42,001 nucleotides of DNA from Actinomycetota bacterium (GCA_041658565.1 JBAZZY010000024.1:1-42001); one strand, 5' to 3'. Positions 16,667-24,413 are shown, counted from the stretch's first letter. A program made the numbers and translations. Notes: generated from the letters alone by a model not told the origin.

Positions 16667-16843
16667 TCCCCGCTCCTTCCGGTGCTCTTTTCACATCTTT
16701 GACCGGAGGCTATCAACGCGGACCTTTGGCGCGCGCAGCGTGGCATCGGCCCCTAGAAACACCCGTTAGACCTATACAGAGATCACCGCGAGCCGCCGAC
16801 TGCTTTCTCAGTCGCGCAAAGACCACAATCTCGAGGCCCTCAT

Positions 16844-17155
16844 ATGTCACCATCGGAAGCAGCGCAAAGACCAGCGCAACGTGACGCAGTGGTCATTTCG
16901 CTCGAAGAGCGCCGGCGCGCGCGCGCGGCTCGACGTCGGCGCGGCCGGCTCCCGTCGCCCGGGAAGGTGTTAGTCGCGTTGAGCTTTGGGGCAGCCCTGT
17001 GCGCCGTTCTGCTTCTGCTCACGTCGCTCACCGCGCTCGCAACCTCGCGCGGCGCAGTCGGCATCATCGGCATCACCGCCGTTGCCAGCATCGTGATGTG
17101 GCCGCGCGCCGGGCGGTGGATCAGTCGGGGACAAACCCCCGACCAAGTCACCTAG
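16844..17155 (+). CDS. Small two-helix membrane protein
   Basis: A 103-residue protein with a strongly basic N-terminal segment (RRRARAARRRRGR, residues 24-36) followed by two hydrophobic helices (about 41-66 and 70-86). The basic segment should stay in the cytoplasm. No ribosome-binding site is clear; TATACA at 16773-16778 could be a -10 box about 65 nt upstream. Family not recognised. Confidence 0.55.
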   Translation: MSPSEAAQRPAQRDAVVISLEERRRARAARRRRGRLPSPGKVLVALSFGAALCAVLLLLTSLTALATSRGAVGIIGITAVASIVMWPRAGRWISRGQTPDQVT

Positions 17156-17539
17156 CCGGACTTCCCCCCAAAGGGACCTTGCGTTTCTCGGAAGCTCCCC
17201 GACGCGGAAAGTTGGACCAATCGGTGACTTGGGCCACCCAGCGCCCCATCACTCCGAACTCCACAGCGATCGCGTACTGAATCCGCGGGGAACCCCTGAC
17301 GGCTCCCGTCCCGCCTCGCTAAGCTCTTGAGCGAGGTGCGCGCCGAACACCATCGCAAGACGGGGTTCATGCTCGGCTTCGAGGAGATGGTGGGAGACAC
17401 ATGACCGCAGCCAGCAGCCGTCGTTCCTCGAATTTGCGAAGGCGCGCTGGGGAAGCAGCAACAACAAGACGCATAACGCGAGCCGACGGGCGATCCTTTC
17501 CGATTCTCACGCTGTTGTGGAGATCCGGAAAGCGCGGCG
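17156..17539. other. Gene-poor stretch with short coding-like fragments
   Basis: No intact gene. A plus-strand fragment ending at 17404 (…TGFMLGFEEMVGDT) and a minus-strand fragment around 17165-17316 (…EFGVMGRWVAQVTDW) read like protein, but neither has a credible start or useful length. They look like remains of decayed genes beside the toxin-antitoxin locus. The 167-codon minus-strand ORF covering this stretch is Cys/Ser-rich and probably not coding. Confidence 0.4.
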
Positions 17540-17896
17540 CTACAGCCAGTGCACGCGGTCCTTGAAGCTGTCGTCGCCAGGGTTCGATAACAGCAACTCG
17601 GTGAGAGCCCGGACGAAGCGGCTGATGGCGTCGCGACCCCTGGGCATGCTGGCATCCGACGTGAAGATGAGCCCGAAATGCTGGCGACCTTCCTCGGCCC
17701 AGCGACGCGCGACGGCCGTGAAGTCGGCGACGTTGTTGGTCAGCAGGGCGCGCTGTTCCCGGTGGCACAACTCAAGCAGTGGTTCGTCCTCCTCGGCCTC
17801 CCAGCCGCGTTCTAGCGCAGCGATCACGTCGTGACTCCTCTCGCGGAGCTGCGCGGCGATCGCCGGGGAGTAGTGGTGGTCGAGCGCCAGCTTCAC
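17540..17896 (-). CDS. DUF5615-type PIN-like toxin candidate
   Basis: A 118-residue protein resembling DUF5615/Mut7-C PIN-like proteins: an N-terminal strand with an acidic residue (KLALDHHYSP), then HREQRALLTNNVADF, where such proteins place further acidic residues. These are usually the toxin (putative RNase) of a two-gene module. The ATG overlaps the stop of the upstream antitoxin-like gene (ATGA, 4 bp), as typical for TA pairs. Confidence 0.75.
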   Translation of the reverse strand: MKLALDHHYSPAIAAQLRERSHDVIAALERGWEAEEDEPLLELCHREQRALLTNNVADFTAVARRWAEEGRQHFGLIFTSDASMPRGRDAISRFVRALTELLLSNPGDDSFKDRVHWL

Positions 17897-18321
17897 GCGA
17901 GTGCGCGCTGCTGGCGCTCCCAGCGGGAGCGCTCGTCCTGCTCGACCTTCGCCGCAAACGCGGCATCCTCATCAATCTCTTCTGTGAACTCCGCGTAGTA
18001 CTCAACGGCCGCTCGAACGAGCCGCGGGGTGATACCGAGGTAGTCGGCGGCCTCTTCGATGTTGCCGTGACTGCTTCGGACCGTCGACACGATCTGGTGC
18101 ACATAGAGCCGGGTGCCGACGACGAGTGGCTGCCGGCGTCCCGCAGGCCCTGGGTGAAACCGAACAAGCGGATGTCGCTCGAGGCGAATTGCTTCACCGA
18201 GTAGCCGGTCGACCAGCGCGTTGCGGGACTCGCCACCTGCCGCGGCAACCACTTCGAGCAACTCAAGCGTGCGTCTCGACAGGCGGAACGAGCGCTGGAT
18301 CGATCGTGGCTTCTCCCGCAT
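17893..18321 (-). CDS. Antitoxin-like protein with RHH N-terminus and DUF433-type domain
   Basis: A 142-residue protein. The N-terminal 50 residues (IQRSFRLSRRTLELLEVVAA…RNALVDRLLGEAI) look like a ribbon-helix-helix DNA-binding segment. Residues 68-120 resemble the DUF433 helix-turn-helix (PLVVGTRLYVHQIV, then GNIEEAADYLGITPRLV). The C-terminus is a charged helix, probably the toxin-binding part. The start at 18321 is 7 nt from a TACATT box that is embedded in a palindrome. It is the first gene of the pair, which is normal for antitoxins. Confidence 0.75.
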   Translation of the reverse strand: MREKPRSIQRSFRLSRRTLELLEVVAAAGGESRNALVDRLLGEAIRLERHPLVRFHPGPAGRRQPLVVGTRLYVHQIVSTVRSSHGNIEEAADYLGITPRLVRAAVEYYAEFTEEIDEDAAFAAKVEQDERSRWERQQRALA

Positions 18322-18339
18322 GTGACCCAATGTATCACA
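18321..18339 (-). promoter_or_regulatory. Palindromic operator over the TA promoter
   Basis: TGTGA and TCACA form an inverted repeat with 9 bp between them. The -10 box TACATT (minus strand, 18334-18329) lies inside it and the ATG at 18321 touches its edge. This fits autorepression by the antitoxin. Confidence 0.5.
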
Positions 18340-18588
18340 ACCGAGCCTCTCATGGGGTCGTCTGGGAACTGTACGAGCGCCTGGCACTGAAGAACCATCG
18401 CCGCCCCGAGGAACACGGTCCCCAGCATGACGAGCCCTCAGTTCCCCCCTCGACAAGCCTCTGGCTTGTTCTTGTCGGTCATAGACCCGAACCGCCCGAC
18501 GACGCTCATCAACCCGCCCACGCCGCGCCGCCGGTCTCTCGGGGCCCCTGCGTGCACATGCGGTTCCCAGGAGTGACCCACCTGGGTT
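18340..18588. other. Intergenic stretch with a small hairpin
   Basis: No gene seen. A 7-bp hairpin with a 3-nt loop (ACAAGCC/GGCTTGT, 18453-18469) lies about 120 nt past the stop of the duplicated membrane protein and could end its transcript, but there is no good U run. Confidence 0.3.
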
Positions 18589-19371
18589 TCACGCGTCGGC
18601 GTGCGTCGGGTGCAAGCGGCGGCGCTTCGCGCGCACGAGGTGAAGGAGGTAGGTGGCCTGCCCTACGAGCGAGATCGCGCACAGAGCGACAACGGGCGCG
18701 ACGCGAACCTCCCAATCCACGACGTCGAAGACCAAGACCGATGCAGCAGACGCCATGAGCACCACTACACACGCACGACTTCCCCTGATGCCCCCGATAA
18801 GCAGTCCCGCATTGATGACAATCGACGCCCCATACACGGGCCAGGGACGGCCGGCGAGTGTCAGATTCGTAAAGTCGGCGACTTGAAACACGATCACTGC
18901 GGCCAAGAACACGAGCGATACGGCCCTGCGCGGGGCAGACCAGAAAAGCCCCCCATCCGCTATCGACGAGGCCCCGTCTGTTGGCAACCGCGGGTCCTTC
19001 CTCCGGCGGGCCGAGCGCGAGGAGACAAGATGCTTGAAGTATGCGCCCTGTCCGATCAGCGAGATCGCGCACAGCGCAACAACGGGCAAGCCGCGGATCT
19101 CCCAATGCTCAAGTCGGGAAGCCAGCAGGCCCGCCGCCGCGACCATCAGAAGGCCCACGCATACCCTGTTGCCCTTGATGCCCCAAACCATCAGCGCAGC
19201 ATTGACGGCGATTGTCACCCAATACACGCGTGCAGGGGCCCCTTTGAGCGTCAGGTTCGTCAGTTCGGCGGCCTCGAACAGGACTACCGCCGTGACGAAG
19301 ACCGGCAGCGCACGGTGAGGTTCCGAAAGGCGCAACCACATCCCCGCCACGCGTCGCCCCAACCTACTCAT
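18589..19371 (-). CDS. Eight-helix membrane protein made of two homologous halves
   Basis: A 260-residue membrane protein. Residues about 21-116 and 149-244 are clear copies of each other, each with four hydrophobic segments and sharing TNLTL, a WE pair, PVVALCAISL, GQ and a terminal HLV. A charged 30-residue linker joins them. Function unknown; each half loosely resembles small four-helix families such as DoxX/MauE, but no motif proves this. Its ATG at 19371 overlaps the last codons of a 21-codon ORF (ATGAGTAG), so it is probably translated by coupling, as it has no ribosome-binding site of its own. Confidence 0.65.
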   Translation of the reverse strand: MSRLGRRVAGMWLRLSEPHRALPVFVTAVVLFEAAELTNLTLKGAPARVYWVTIAVNAALMVWGIKGNRVCVGLLMVAAAGLLASRLEHWEIRGLPVVALCAISLIGQGAYFKHLVSSRSARRRKDPRLPTDGASSIADGGLFWSAPRRAVSLVFLAAVIVFQVADFTNLTLAGRPWPVYGASIVINAGLLIGGIRGSRACVVVLMASAASVLVFDVVDWEVRVAPVVALCAISLVGQATYLLHLVRAKRRRLHPTHADA

Positions 19372-19429
19372 CGGTCAGAACCGACCATTCACGAACGTCC
19401 CCATAGCTGGGTCTTGTGTTCTTGTTCAT
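19364..19429 (-). CDS. 21-residue peptide coupled to the duplicated membrane protein
   Basis: A tiny ORF, MNKNTRPSYG followed by DVREWSVLTDE, with a near-perfect AGGAGG ribosome-binding site 5 nt before its ATG. Its stop codon lies inside the first codons of the membrane-protein gene (8-nt overlap). It may be a leader that drives translation of the downstream gene or a small functional peptide. It is too short for family assignment. Confidence 0.5.
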   Translation of the reverse strand: MNKNTRPSYGDVREWSVLTDE

Positions 19430-19531
19430 CGTGACCTCCTGAAGTCTGCGCGCTCCATCAGATCACGCACTTACACACCGCCAGGACATGCCCAGGCGTG
19501 GTGGCGCATCAGGATCCGCCCGTTACCATGT

Positions 19532-19756
19532 TTATCCCGATAGCCCCCCACCGAAGGCGACGAATAAGACCCGCGACCGCAGCGTAAGGTGAGTTCCGAA
19601 ACGCTTGACGACGCGCGGAAAGTACCACGCGCAAAGGACGATGTAGGCCGCGTAGAGGATGCGGATTACCGCGCCGCGGTGGTAGCCCACGTCGATCGCG
19701 ATGAAGAAGGCCGCACTGCCTGGCTCGTCGTCAGCACTATCGTCCACGCTACCCAT
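19532..19756 (-). CDS. Possible small membrane protein
   Basis: A 74-residue reading frame with an acidic N-terminus and two hydrophobic stretches (AVIRILYAAYIVLCAWYF and VLFVAFGGGL). It has no good ribosome-binding site. A second frame (19666-19824, minus) starts MRRVRSWSERL after GGAGG and overlaps its 5' part, so the two could be one frameshifted gene or two coupled ones. Coding status is uncertain. Confidence 0.3.
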   Translation of the reverse strand: MGSVDDSADDEPGSAAFFIAIDVGYHRGAVIRILYAAYIVLCAWYFPRVVKRFGTHLTLRSRVLFVAFGGGLSG

Positions 19757-19810
19757 CGATGGCGCTCGAGATCGCGCTGGGCCAGCGCTGTGAGTCGTTC
19801 AGACCAAGAC

Positions 19811-20401
19811 CTAACGCGGCGCATGGCACCTCCGACACCGAGTCCGTGCTGTCTCCTTAGCCTTGTTTCGCGATTCTCGTTGCCGGTTGTCGTAAGCGCG
19901 CTTGGACTGCACGAGGGAATCAGCCGCCATAACGAACACAATGGCGCCCCCCACGCATCCCCACGGTCCAGCCACGCACCCGAGGGCGACTCCGTTCGTC
20001 AATCATGACTCGCCGGGATCCGGCGTCCTTGCGATGGTCAGGGCGGCGAAAGCCGAAGCGCCGAAGCATGCGTACGTGAGCGTGTGCCAACCGAGGGGTG
20101 TCGGAAGGTCGGCGAGAACCCCGGCGGCCCCACAGGCCGAGGCCGTCGTCCCCAGCCAAAGGCGAGACACGCTTGCCCCCCGCGAGGCGTCTTCGGACCA
20201 TGCCATCCGGCCGCTGCGGTCGTAGGAAACCTGCGTGACCGCGCCGAGCACATCGGTTGTCTGCATGAGCTGGCCGAGGTCGTCGTAGAAGACGGTCTCA
20301 GATCCGATCTGCCGAGGCGACACCAATGTCGTGCGGCCGTAGGCGGCGCGCGTGGAACCCGCGGGAAGGATCCCCGGGGGGCGGCTAAACCTACTCGTCG
20401 G
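19811..20401 (-). pseudogene. RHS/YD-repeat protein remnant
   Basis: The frame 20401-20003 has no sensible start and encodes a YD-repeat segment (TVFYDDLGQL, DVLGAVTQVSYDRSGRM) followed by two hydrophobic segments. It stops at TGA 20005-20003 and continues in the same frame for 63 codons (Gly-rich hydrophobic stretch, then a basic tail) to 19811. RHS proteins are thousands of residues long and end in a membrane/pre-toxin region and toxin, so this looks like the decayed 3' end of one. It begins directly at the CAP gene's stop, with the upstream RHS core missing. Confidence 0.55.
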
Positions 20402-21080
20402 TCATTCGCTCGAGCAGTGCCACCGCGCGCACGGCCAGTCCTTCGGGCGCCGAACGTGCAACGACCGGATCTGCCGCGACCGCGCGCGTGACCGGCGCGC
20501 GCGTGACCGGCGCGCGCGTGACCGGCGCGCGCGTGACCGGCGCGCGAGGAGACGGCGCGGGACGTGCGGCCCCGGGATGCGTCACACGAGGCTTCGGTCG
20601 CGCGACACTGCGCGGCGCGGGCGCTGCGGCCGGCGAAGCCGGATCGACGAAGACCTGCGTCACCCACGCCGTCCCATCGGCGTCCGCAACGACGCCGATA
20701 CCGATGTCACGATAGTTGCCGAGAATGTTGCCCCGATGCACATCGCTGGCAAGGAACTGATCGTCAATCGTGTCGACGTCCGGGCCGGTCCCGACGTTCT
20801 CGCCGATGGAGCGCCAGCCCTTTACCTGTGACGGCAAGGACGCGTTGTGCCCGAGCACACCACTGTCGGCCATGTCTTGGCTATGCGCCCGCGCGATCGA
20901 CACGAGTTCCGCGTCGAGCACCAGCGGGCTCAGTCCTCCTGCGGCACGGTTGGCATTGACGAAGGAAAGCACGTCCCGCTCATCGGTGGAAATACGCGCA
21001 CCGGCCGCAGCGGCGGCGGGTGCAACATCGGCCAGAATGAGGCCGAATACGAGCATGACGAAGAAACCCAACTTACGCAT
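20391..21080 (-). CDS. Secreted CAP/SCP-domain protein with repeat tail
   Basis: A 229-residue secreted protein. Signal peptide 1-25, then a CAP (SCP/PR1) domain with the usual His and Glu positions: H in IARAHSQDMAD, E in GENVG, H in SDVHRGNILG. The tail is Pro/Ala/Arg-rich and holds APVTR repeated four times, encoded by a perfect 15-bp tandem repeat. The ATG has GGGGGAGG 5 nt upstream. Bacterial CAP proteins are extracytoplasmic and often envelope-linked; no enzyme activity is established for most. Confidence 0.85.
   Translation of the reverse strand: MRKLGFFVMLVFGLILADVAPAAAAAGARISTDERDVLSFVNANRAAGGLSPLVLDAELVSIARAHSQDMADSGVLGHNASLPSQVKGWRSIGENVGTGPDVDTIDDQFLASDVHRGNILGNYRDIGIGVVADADGTAWVTQVFVDPASPAAAPAPRSVARPKPRVTHPGAARPAPSPRAPVTRAPVTRAPVTRAPVTRAVAADPVVARSAPEGLAVRAVALLERMTDE
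20481..20540 (-). repeat. 15-bp tandem repeat, four perfect copies
   Basis: Four identical copies of a 15-bp unit (plus strand CGCGCGCGTGACCGG) lie in frame in the CAP gene and encode the APVTR repeats; a partial fifth copy follows. Because the unit is a multiple of 3, copy-number change would lengthen the tail without frameshift. Confidence 0.9.
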
Positions 21081-21215
21081 GATTGCCTCCCCCGGATCCA
21101 GATGGGTCCGGTCCCTTGGATGCCTCGCACAGCAAAAACGTCCGAGGAGCCCGGGCGTTCGGGGGGTAAATGGATCAGATACCGGTTTGGAGACCGGGCG
21201 CGGCTTTTGTCCGGA

Positions 21216-21662
21216 CTAGAGGTACTGGCCGGGGATGGACTCCGCAGGACTCCCGGGTTGTTCCGGGCCCGCAGGCAAAGCACGCCGGCGCATTTCCTCG
21301 AGCTGCGAAGCCATCGACATCTGCTGCGTCGCGATGGCGGCTTGGATCCCCTGGAAGAGCCCTTCGAGCCAGCCGAGCAACTGCGCGTGCGCAATGCGCA
21401 ACTCGGCCTCCGACGGCACGCCGTTGCCGAAAGGCAACGTGATCCGATCGAGTTCCTCAGCCAGCGGTTCGGACAACCCCGTCTTCAATTCCTGCAGAAC
21501 TCGATGATGGATGTCGGCAAGGTGCTCGCGGGCATCGGCGTCCAACGGCGCGCGCCGGACTTCCTCGAGCATCTCGCGAACCATAACGGCGATTCGCAAC
21601 AGTTTGCCCGGCTGTTCGATGTGAACGTCTTCGCGTTCCGATTGTCTCTGATCCTCAGTCAC
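21216..21662 (-). CDS. bpa: Bacterial proteasome activator Bpa (PafE)
   Basis: A 148-residue protein matching mycobacterial Bpa/PafE (Rv3780 family). The conserved core runs through EQPGKLLRIAVMVREMLEEV, APLDADAR, EELDRITLPF and AHAQLLGWLEGLFQGIQ, and the chain ends in GQYL, the motif that docks into the 20S proteasome and opens its gate. Bpa forms a dodecameric ring and feeds unfolded proteins to the proteasome without ATP or Pup. I chose GTG 21662, 6 nt after a CAGAAT -10-like box; longer in-frame starts give a non-conserved N-terminus. The organism should encode PrcA/PrcB elsewhere. Confidence 0.93.
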   Translation of the reverse strand: MTEDQRQSEREDVHIEQPGKLLRIAVMVREMLEEVRRAPLDADAREHLADIHHRVLQELKTGLSEPLAEELDRITLPFGNGVPSEAELRIAHAQLLGWLEGLFQGIQAAIATQQMSMASQLEEMRRRALPAGPEQPGSPAESIPGQYL

Positions 21663-21668
21663 GTGCGC

Positions 21669-21674
21669 ATTCTG
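21669..21674 (-). promoter_or_regulatory. -10 box, leaderless start of bpa
   Basis: CAGAAT on the minus strand, 6 nt before GTG 21662; no Shine-Dalgarno. Confidence 0.4.
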
Positions 21675-21800
21675 TCTTGTATCGCCGGCCACGGCAACAC
21701 GTCGCGTCCAATACCGCCGCCGGGCATCCGACGGAACTAGAGCCAATGACCCGTCCGGGCCATGCACGCGACGGGTACCCGCGCCGACGTCTGGAAGACG

Positions 21801-22433
21801 ATGAAACGCGTCGGACATCCACGGGCCGGGCTCATAGCCTCCTTTGCGATCGCCGTCGCCCTGGTCGGAGCACATGCCGCAGGGGCGGCGATCGATCCGG
21901 TGTCCGACGCGATCAACAACTTGCCCACGCAGTTGCCGACACCCGTCGAGGATGCGCTGGACGTTCCCACCATCCTCGACACCCCCACGGCCACCGCACA
22001 GCTCGGGCACGCCGTGGACACCCTCGGCGACGCAGTGACCGGCGTTGTCGACGGCATCGGCGGCACCTCCGAAGTTCCCGTCGACGGCGAAGACGACACG
22101 AGTGGCGGCAGCACAAGTGGCTCGGGCGACTCGGGCGCAAACGCTGAGGCTCCCGGCGCGAAGCCGAAAGCCGGAGGGGGAACTCGTGGGACCCGACCGG
22201 TAAGTGGCGAAACGCCGGCCGCAGGCGCGCGGGAATCGATCGCGGCTTACGCCGCAACGGCCGCGCGCGCGGCGGCCGCAACAGCGCGCCGAGCCATCAA
22301 CCTCGCCGGTCCCTTTGGTGCGCCCATTGGACTGACGATATTGATCCTGGCGGCATTCCTAGCCGTCGGAACGGGCTCGGACCGTTTGGTCCGCGTCGAG
22401 AACCTCGCGCACAAGCGCGTCTACCGACTCTGA
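21801..22433 (+). CDS. Membrane-anchored secreted protein, unknown function
   Basis: A 210-residue protein with a signal peptide (MKRVGHPRAG then a hydrophobic core to AAGA), a helical segment, a low-complexity Ser/Gly/Asp/Glu stretch (about residues 87-115), an Ala-rich helix, and a C-terminal membrane helix with a basic end. The start at 21801 has a GGAAG site close by; an ATG at 21762 is possible. The stop is 1 nt before the diguanylate cyclase ATG, so the two are translated together and may form one envelope signalling unit (inference). Confidence 0.6.
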   Translation: MKRVGHPRAGLIASFAIAVALVGAHAAGAAIDPVSDAINNLPTQLPTPVEDALDVPTILDTPTATAQLGHAVDTLGDAVTGVVDGIGGTSEVPVDGEDDTSGGSTSGSGDSGANAEAPGAKPKAGGGTRGTRPVSGETPAAGARESIAAYAATAARAAAATARRAINLAGPFGAPIGLTILILAAFLAVGTGSDRLVRVENLAHKRVYRL

Positions 22434-22434
22434 C

Positions 22435-24123
22435 ATGAGAATCTCTCGCACACTCTCGCCGCTGCTTGATCGCCCGGACGCCTCCGCCGGGCGCATCGCC
22501 TTGTACTTTGCCGTCCGCTACGCGACCCCGATCGTTGCCCTGCTCGCCCTCACCGCCCTGCCTGCCGGCCGCGACGTCTCCCGGCTGCCGGCGCTGCTGA
22601 CGGCGCAGATCCTGTTTACGCTCGCCACGCACACAATCTCGACCCGCGGCGGAAAAGCGCTGCAGGTTGCGATCGCAGTCGGCATGTCTGCGGACATCGC
22701 CATCCTCGGCATGCTTGTCGCAATGACCGGAGGCGTATCCAGCCCGCTCATGTTCCTGTTCACCGTTCAAGCACTCGCCGCCGGGATCCTGCTGACATCC
22801 AGGGCCGGCATACGCGTCCTGAGCCTGTCCACCCTTGCGATTCTCGTCGTCGATCTGAGCGTCGCGCCGAGCGGCCGGGCAAACACAGGTTTCCCCGACG
22901 GAATCGCAGCAATTGCGGCGCTGTGGATCCTGGGCGGAGCGGGGACGCTGTTCAGCACGTTCAACGAGCGCGAACTGAGTCGTCGAAATGCCGAGCTGGC
23001 CACGATTCGACAGGTGACGCTGGACATCGAGAACACCCTGTCGCTGTCGCAAATCTTCGCAGACCTCTGCCGTGGAGTGGTGTCCGGATTTGGGTTCGAC
23101 TCCGCGGCCGTGCTGCAACGCGAGGGCGACGAACTCCGGTGCGTGGGCGCCGTCGGCGTCACAGGGGCAACCGACATGGCGATCGAGGCGCGCGGCTTTC
23201 TCGCGCGCGCCATGAGCAGCGGTGAACCCGTAGTCGTGACCGGCACCGATGCCAACCGTGATGCCACCCTGATGCCGCTGCTCGGTCCGCGCGGATACCT
23301 CGCGGTCGCCATCGCCGATGACGGCGTGCTGATCGTGACCCGTGCGGGGCGGCGCGGCCGCGCGGGCGTGCTGCGCGCTCACGAGATCGAGTCGATGGGA
23401 CGCCTGTCCCACCACGCGCGCCTGGCCATCGCCAACGCGCGCATGCACGCCACGGTCTCGGAGATGGCCAGAACAGATCCGCTGACAGGGCTTGCGAACC
23501 ACGGCGAGATGCAAGCTCGGCTCTCGCACGAGCTGGGACGCGTCGAGCGCTTCGCGGGCATGCGCAACGCCGGCAGATACCCTTCGCTGATCCTGTTCGA
23601 CATCGATCACTTCAAGCGGCTAAACGACAAGTACGGCCACCAGGCAGGAGATGCGGTCCTTCGACAGGTCTCCGAGACCCTGCGAACGAACGTCCGCTCC
23701 TTCGACGTGGTGGCTCGCTACGGCGGCGAGGAATTCGCGGTGATCCTGCCCGAAACCGGACACGAGCGGGCCCGGGAAGTGGCCGAACGCATCCGGCGCG
23801 CGGTGTCCGCGCACCCATTGTCGACCGACGATCCATCACGGATGGTTCGCGTCACCGTCAGCGCCGGAGTCGCAAGCGCGCCCGCAAACGGCACCGTCCC
23901 GGCGGGGCTGATCAAGTCCGCCGACGCCGCCCTTTACCACTCAAAGGAATCCGGCCGGAATCGCACAACACACGCGATGGACGATCCCGAACCGATAGCC
24001 CCGGTACTGACGATCAACCCTACGCGACGCCGGCGGGAATCAGCCGAACTCCCCACTCGCGACGCAACTCGGCGCGCTCGCGCGCGGTCATCCCGCCCCA
24101 AACGCCGAACTCCTCGCGCTTGA
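22435..24123 (+). CDS. Membrane diguanylate cyclase with GAF and GGDEF domains
   Basis: A 562-residue protein predicted to make cyclic di-GMP. Residues 1-180 hold about six membrane segments, about 190-345 a GAF-like sensor domain, and about 355-515 a GGDEF domain. The active-site GGEEF is at 430-434, and an RxxD inhibitory I-site (R421-S-F-D424) lies exactly 5 residues before it, so the enzyme looks active and product-inhibited. The last 35 residues are Arg-rich and are encoded antisense to the convergent whiB gene (104-bp overlap). It is coupled to the anchored protein upstream. Confidence 0.92.
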   Translation: MRISRTLSPLLDRPDASAGRIALYFAVRYATPIVALLALTALPAGRDVSRLPALLTAQILFTLATHTISTRGGKALQVAIAVGMSADIAILGMLVAMTGGVSSPLMFLFTVQALAAGILLTSRAGIRVLSLSTLAILVVDLSVAPSGRANTGFPDGIAAIAALWILGGAGTLFSTFNERELSRRNAELATIRQVTLDIENTLSLSQIFADLCRGVVSGFGFDSAAVLQREGDELRCVGAVGVTGATDMAIEARGFLARAMSSGEPVVVTGTDANRDATLMPLLGPRGYLAVAIADDGVLIVTRAGRRGRAGVLRAHEIESMGRLSHHARLAIANARMHATVSEMARTDPLTGLANHGEMQARLSHELGRVERFAGMRNAGRYPSLILFDIDHFKRLNDKYGHQAGDAVLRQVSETLRTNVRSFDVVARYGGEEFAVILPETGHERAREVAERIRRAVSAHPLSTDDPSRMVRVTVSAGVASAPANGTVPAGLIKSADAALYHSKESGRNRTTHAMDDPEPIAPVLTINPTRRRRESAELPTRDATRRARARSSRPKRRTPRA

Positions 24124-24286
24124 TTGCCCACTCGAGGCATTGACGCTGGATGGTGCACCGGGCGCACTGGGACTTCGCTCGCATGATCACGGCACCCGAT
24201 TCCGCATAGAACTGATCCGGATCGGACCCGTGACACGCCGCATCTTCCAGATACGGGAACATCCGAGAGCGCCTTGTTTCTGCCAC
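24020..24286 (-). CDS. WhiB family Fe-S transcription regulator
   Basis: An 88-residue WhiB protein. The four cluster ligands are C18, C41, C44 and C50 (CARCTIQRQC), and GVWGG is at 61-65, followed by TARERAELRR. It lacks an AT-hook, unlike the WhiB7-like protein at 12495-12800, and is closer to the short WhiB1/WhiB2-type proteins. GTG 24286 is chosen because GGAGG lies 8 nt upstream; a GTG- or ATG-type start further up (24334) gives an unusual N-terminus. Its 3' end overlaps the convergent diguanylate cyclase gene by 104 bp. Confidence 0.88.
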   Translation of the reverse strand: MAETRRSRMFPYLEDAACHGSDPDQFYAESGAVIMRAKSQCARCTIQRQCLEWAIKREEFGVWGGMTARERAELRREWGVRLIPAGVA

Positions 24287-24413
24287 CGCAACCCCCTCCA
24301 GATCGAAGCGCGTACGCGCTCGACGGCCGGACAACGACGGGAAGGAGGGAAGGAACCGCTATTGGATACGACGGAGGCGGCTGCCGTGTCAAGAACGTGA
24401 AAGTTGCAGGGAT

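Noticed and set aside
17152..17655. 167-codon minus-strand ORF beside the toxin gene
   Set aside because: Runs of Cys and Ser with no fold signature, overlaps the toxin gene in another frame, and has no ribosome-binding site or -10 box.
19364..19429. 21-residue peptide as a lasso or other RiPP precursor
   Set aside because: It has no recognisable leader/core split and no modifying enzymes nearby; a coupling leader is the simpler explanation.
21081..21215. Riboswitch (c-di-AMP type) upstream of the CAP gene
   Set aside because: Cell-wall genes of actinobacteria often have one, but I could not find its conserved core; only short GC-rich hairpins are visible.
22297..23610. 437-codon minus-strand frame opposite the diguanylate cyclase
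   Set aside because: No recognisable domain and shadow-like composition; the plus strand has membrane, GAF and GGDEF domains.
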